DNA of 6,724 bases from JBBQTU01 sp038213005 (GTDB taxonomy: Bacteria > Planctomycetota > Phycisphaerae > Tepidisphaerales > Tepidisphaeraceae): the NCBI GenBank assembly GCA_038213005.1, contig JBBQTU010000227.1:1-6724 (forward strand), in the 5' to 3' direction. The first letter of the stretch is position 1, and each line of letters begins with the position of its first letter. This document shows, in pieces, positions 4,243 through 6,724 of the stretch. Below the pieces are notes generated by a model. The model saw only the letters and a list, made by a program, of their open reading frames with translations, did no database searches and was not told where the DNA came from. The translations under genes and the position numbers were made by a program.

Positions 4243-6724
4243 CTACTCACTCGCGAGCCCCTCAAAAGTCCGTTGAAAATCCTCTTCTGTCAGTGCCGTG
4301 TCGAACAATCCGACATCCAGCCCCGTGTGTCGGCTAACCCCCATGTAACGCAAGCTGGCGTCTTCATATCGGCGGAACTTCCACACCGCGTCGTTCATCA
4401 GTGCACTGTTGAACACGCCGAGGCTCACTAATCGCTCGAAATCCGCCGTCGTCAGCCCAGTAACTCGCTTGAACAGCTTTGGCTCCAGTTTCGTGATGAC
4501 GTCCTTTAGTCTCTGCTCCCGAAAGTCGGTCAGATACATGAACACCGGCACGCGAGCCGCGAATTTGATCAGCTTTTCCTGCACCTGTTTGCGCAGGCTT
4601 TTCCGTTCCTTCTCAGCTTCGGTCAGTTCCCTTTTCTCTTTCGCGTTTGGCTCCTCGCCTTCGCCCGCCTTGCGTTTGGCGTCCTTGATTTGCTCCGAGC
4701 GGTTGATGATCATTTCCAGGTCGGCGTTGAGGTTGCGAAAACCTTCTATCGCTTCCAGCGCCGCCATCGCTGCCGGGTCGTTCATCAGCCGGGTCAGTGT
4801 GCTGTCGTCCACGTTCACCAGCAGTACGCTTTCCCACCGTTTGGCGAGCAGCGTCGCGCTCGTGCCGGCCGTGGCGATGTCCAAAATCGCCTCGGCGTCC
4901 AGTTGGCGCATGGCGCTGCCGTCGTAGGCCAGAACCGGCAAGAATCCCACCAGTTCCGCCACCCGCTGTTCGGGCGTGGTGTCGTCGGTCGCCAGTCTCG
5001 ACCCGTAGTCGGCGATCTGCCGGAGCGCCCGATTGGGCGCGAAGTCGAAGACGTAACACTCCGGCTTAACGACCACTTCATTGCCTGCCTCGTCCGACAC
5101 CGTCCACGGCGACTGCACGCGGAACGCCGATTGGAAATATGTCTCTGGGCTGCTGCACTTGCGGAGCATCAACATCCCCGCCCACGGGCGCACGGTCACG
5201 CCGGTGGTGAGCTTCCCGCATGACAGCGTGATCGATTTACTCGACAGCGGTTCCTCCATCGCCTCCAGCACCGGCGGCAGCGCTGCCGCGCCAATGCCCG
5301 CGATGGCGCCTGCCGCTACCACCACGTTGTAATCGTGATAGAACGTGTTGTTCCTGGCCTTCAGCAAGTTCGCCATCGCGTGACAGGATGCCACGCTTGG
5401 CAGGAACCAGAACGAGTGCTGCAACACGCCTAAAAGCCTCGAATCACCGAAGGGCAACGGCGGCTTGTCCTTCCCCAGCTTCAAATCGTCCACCGTGGTC
5501 CCGCGGTACGCGCCGCGGATTAAGTCCAGCCACTTCTGCACTTCATCTATGTGCTCGAATTTCGCATCTTCGCCGTCCCCTTCGGCCATGAAGAACTCAT
5601 TCAGATCAAACTCGTTGAACTCTCCGTCTTCCGCCACCTGGCGGATATCGTCCGGCAGCGTGTAGGTCATCAAAACCAGCCTCGGCAACGATGCGTACGG
5701 ATTCGGCCCCGGTCCTTTCCAATCGCGTTTCGCCCGCTGCTCGTCGCTGTAGGTCCAGTTGTAGATCTGCTCCTCGATGAACTCGCCCGACGCCAGCGCC
5801 CGGAACGGCGTGCCCGACAAGTACAGATAGTGCCCCGTCTTAATGGGCAGGATCGACTCGTCAAACGCCTGCTCCTCCTTGCTCACCTCCGCATCCACTT
5901 CCCCGGCGTCTTCCTCGTCCGCCCCGAACAAGCCTTTGGCGTTCTCTCGCCACGCGCCGTAGTGATACTCATCCAAAATGACGCAGTCCCACTCTGTTTC
6001 GTGGACCCACTCGTTACGCGGCTTGATTGCGCCCGATGCAGTGCGCTGCAAATAGTCCTGAAAGCTTCCGAAACAGACGATCGGTCTCTTCTTGTTCGCC
6101 GTTTCGTATGTCAATTCCCCGTCCCGCGAGATGAACTGCCACCCCTCGAAGTCGATGTGCCGCAATAGGTCTTCCGACCACGCGTAGACCACCGCCGGCT
6201 TGAACGTCAGCACCAGCACCTTGGTCCAGCCCATCTCCTTCGCCAACTGGTACGAGGCAAAAGTCTTGCCGAAACGCATCTTCGCGTTCCACAAGAAGTG
6301 CGGCGTGTGGCCCGGCTGTTCGGTTTTGGCCTTGCTGAAATACTCGGCCGTCCGCTGCACCGCTTCGCGCTGCTCGGGGCGCAGGCCGAAGCTCAGCGTG
6401 CGGTCTTCGATGTTGGCCGTCCGCTCGCGCACGGCGACGACCGCCGCCCGCACTTGCTGCACGGTACACTTGAACCACTCGTTCGTGGGGTTCTTGATTC
6501 CCTTGACCCGCAAATGCCGGTGTACGTCCCAGTCGGTAAAGGCGGACCCGTCGGCCCGCATCGCGGGCTCGATCAACTCGATGCGGTAGGGCATCATTCC
6601 GGGCGGAAACTGCTCCGCGATCCGATCGGCGGCGACCCGTTCGGTGTAGCCGACCTTCAGCAGCCCCGCATGATCCGGGTGGGTACTGGCGTAGGCATAA
6701 ATCGTCGGCGAGGCGAGGGGTCGC
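4243..6724 (-). CDS. GIY-YIG (T5orf172-like) nuclease - SF2 helicase protein (N-terminus beyond right edge)
   Basis: The frame is open to the right edge, with at least 826 residues. The internal ATG at 6597 is not the true start, because the 42 codons before it encode part of a GIY-YIG/T5orf172-like domain: IYAYAS, then LLKVGYTER, then a conserved-looking R in AADRI. The domain continues past 6597 with TDWDVHRHL and NEWF. Counting that Met as 1, SF2 helicase motifs follow: motif I AKMRFGKT (105-112), DEYH (209-212), SGTP (261-264), TTGVT (464-468) and QSAFRVQSPW (489-498), the arginine-finger region. A charged, probably helical segment lies at 636-676. This layout is known from restriction-type enzymes that pair with an N-6 adenine methyltransferase: the helicase translocates on DNA and the GIY-YIG part would cut it. 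The usual partner is present only as a remnant downstream; anything upstream is out of view. All helicase motifs look intact. Confidence 0.85.
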   Translation of the reverse strand, partial: RPLASPTIYAYASTHPDHAGLLKVGYTERVAADRIAEQFPPGMMPYRIELIEPAMRADGSAFTDWDVHRHLRVKGIKNPTNEWFKCTVQQVRAAVVAVRERTANIEDRTLSFGLRPEQREAVQRTAEYFSKAKTEQPGHTPHFLWNAKMRFGKTFASYQLAKEMGWTKVLVLTFKPAVVYAWSEDLLRHIDFEGWQFISRDGELTYETANKKRPIVCFGSFQDYLQRTASGAIKPRNEWVHETEWDCVILDEYHYGAWRENAKGLFGADEEDAGEVDAEVSKEEQAFDESILPIKTGHYLYLSGTPFRALASGEFIEEQIYNWTYSDEQRAKRDWKGPGPNPYASLPRLVLMTYTLPDDIRQVAEDGEFNEFDLNEFFMAEGDGEDAKFEHIDEVQKWLDLIRGAYRGTTVDDLKLGKDKPPLPFGDSRLLGVLQHSFWFLPSVASCHAMANLLKARNNTFYHDYNVVVAAGAIAGIGAAALPPVLEAMEEPLSSKSITLSCGKLTTGVTVRPWAGMLMLRKCSSPETYFQSAFRVQSPWTVSDEAGNEVVVKPECYVFDFAPNRALRQIADYGSRLATDDTTPEQRVAELVGFLPVLAYDGSAMRQLDAEAILDIATAGTSATLLAKRWESVLLVNVDDSTLTRLMNDPAAMAALEAIEGFRNLNADLEMIINRSEQIKDAKRKAGEGEEPNAKEKRELTEAEKERKSLRKQVQEKLIKFAARVPVFMYLTDFREQRLKDVITKLEPKLFKRVTGLTTADFERLVSLGVFNSALMNDAVWKFRRYEDASLRYMGVSRHTGLDVGLFDTALTEEDFQRTFEGLASE

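Noticed and set aside
4690..6168. Plus-strand open frames at 4690-5223 and 5551-6168
   Set aside because: They are antisense to the helicase gene, whose minus-strand frame carries ordered SF2 motifs. No domain or initiation signal supports them.
1..6724. tRNA, rRNA or CRISPR array
   Set aside because: I saw no cloverleaf with a CCA end and TTCGA-type arm, no rRNA-like conserved stretch, and no regularly spaced direct repeats.

Overview
The window comes from a high-GC bacterial chromosome. I cannot name the organism. A large sulfotransferase-glycosyltransferase fusion, weak ribosome binding sites, hairpin-forming intergenic repeats and a short form of Aat would all fit a planctomycete or a related environmental lineage, but this is a guess from style and no marker gene confirms it.

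Layout from left to right. (1) Positions 1-2362, minus strand: one uninterrupted reading frame, open at the left edge, joining a PAPS-type sulfotransferase domain, a Pro/Ala/Thr-rich linker and two different GT2 glycosyltransferase domains. Long plus-strand open frames here are antisense shadows. (2) Positions 2363-2585: a divergent intergenic region almost filled by a long imperfect inverted repeat (2403-2567) whose outer arms are nearly identical. (3) Positions 2586-3176, plus strand: aat, leucyl/phenylalanyl-tRNA-protein transferase of the N-degron pathway. (4) Positions 3177-3405: a spacer with a GC hairpin, an extended -10 promoter and a Shine-Dalgarno site. (5) Positions 3406-3888, plus strand: a 160-residue protein that looks like a lone SseB N-terminal-type domain. 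(6) Positions 3889-4242: a convergent, gene-poor stretch holding a small hairpin, a degenerate GC-rich interspersed repeat, an AT-richer segment, and a minus-strand scrap of an adenine DNA methyltransferase. (7) Positions 4243-6724, minus strand: a large protein, open at the right edge, with an N-terminal GIY-YIG/T5orf172-like domain followed by an SF2 helicase/translocase, as in restriction-type defence enzymes.

The parts have separate jobs. The fusion protein probably builds or sulfates a surface glycan, Aat marks proteins for degradation, and the right-hand block looks like a restriction-modification or related defence island whose methyltransferase neighbour has been mostly deleted on the downstream side. 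The observations most worth checking are the three-domain fusion, the nuclease-helicase beside a methylase remnant, the long inverted repeat between the divergent genes, and a second repeat family with one copy apparently translated inside the fusion's linker.
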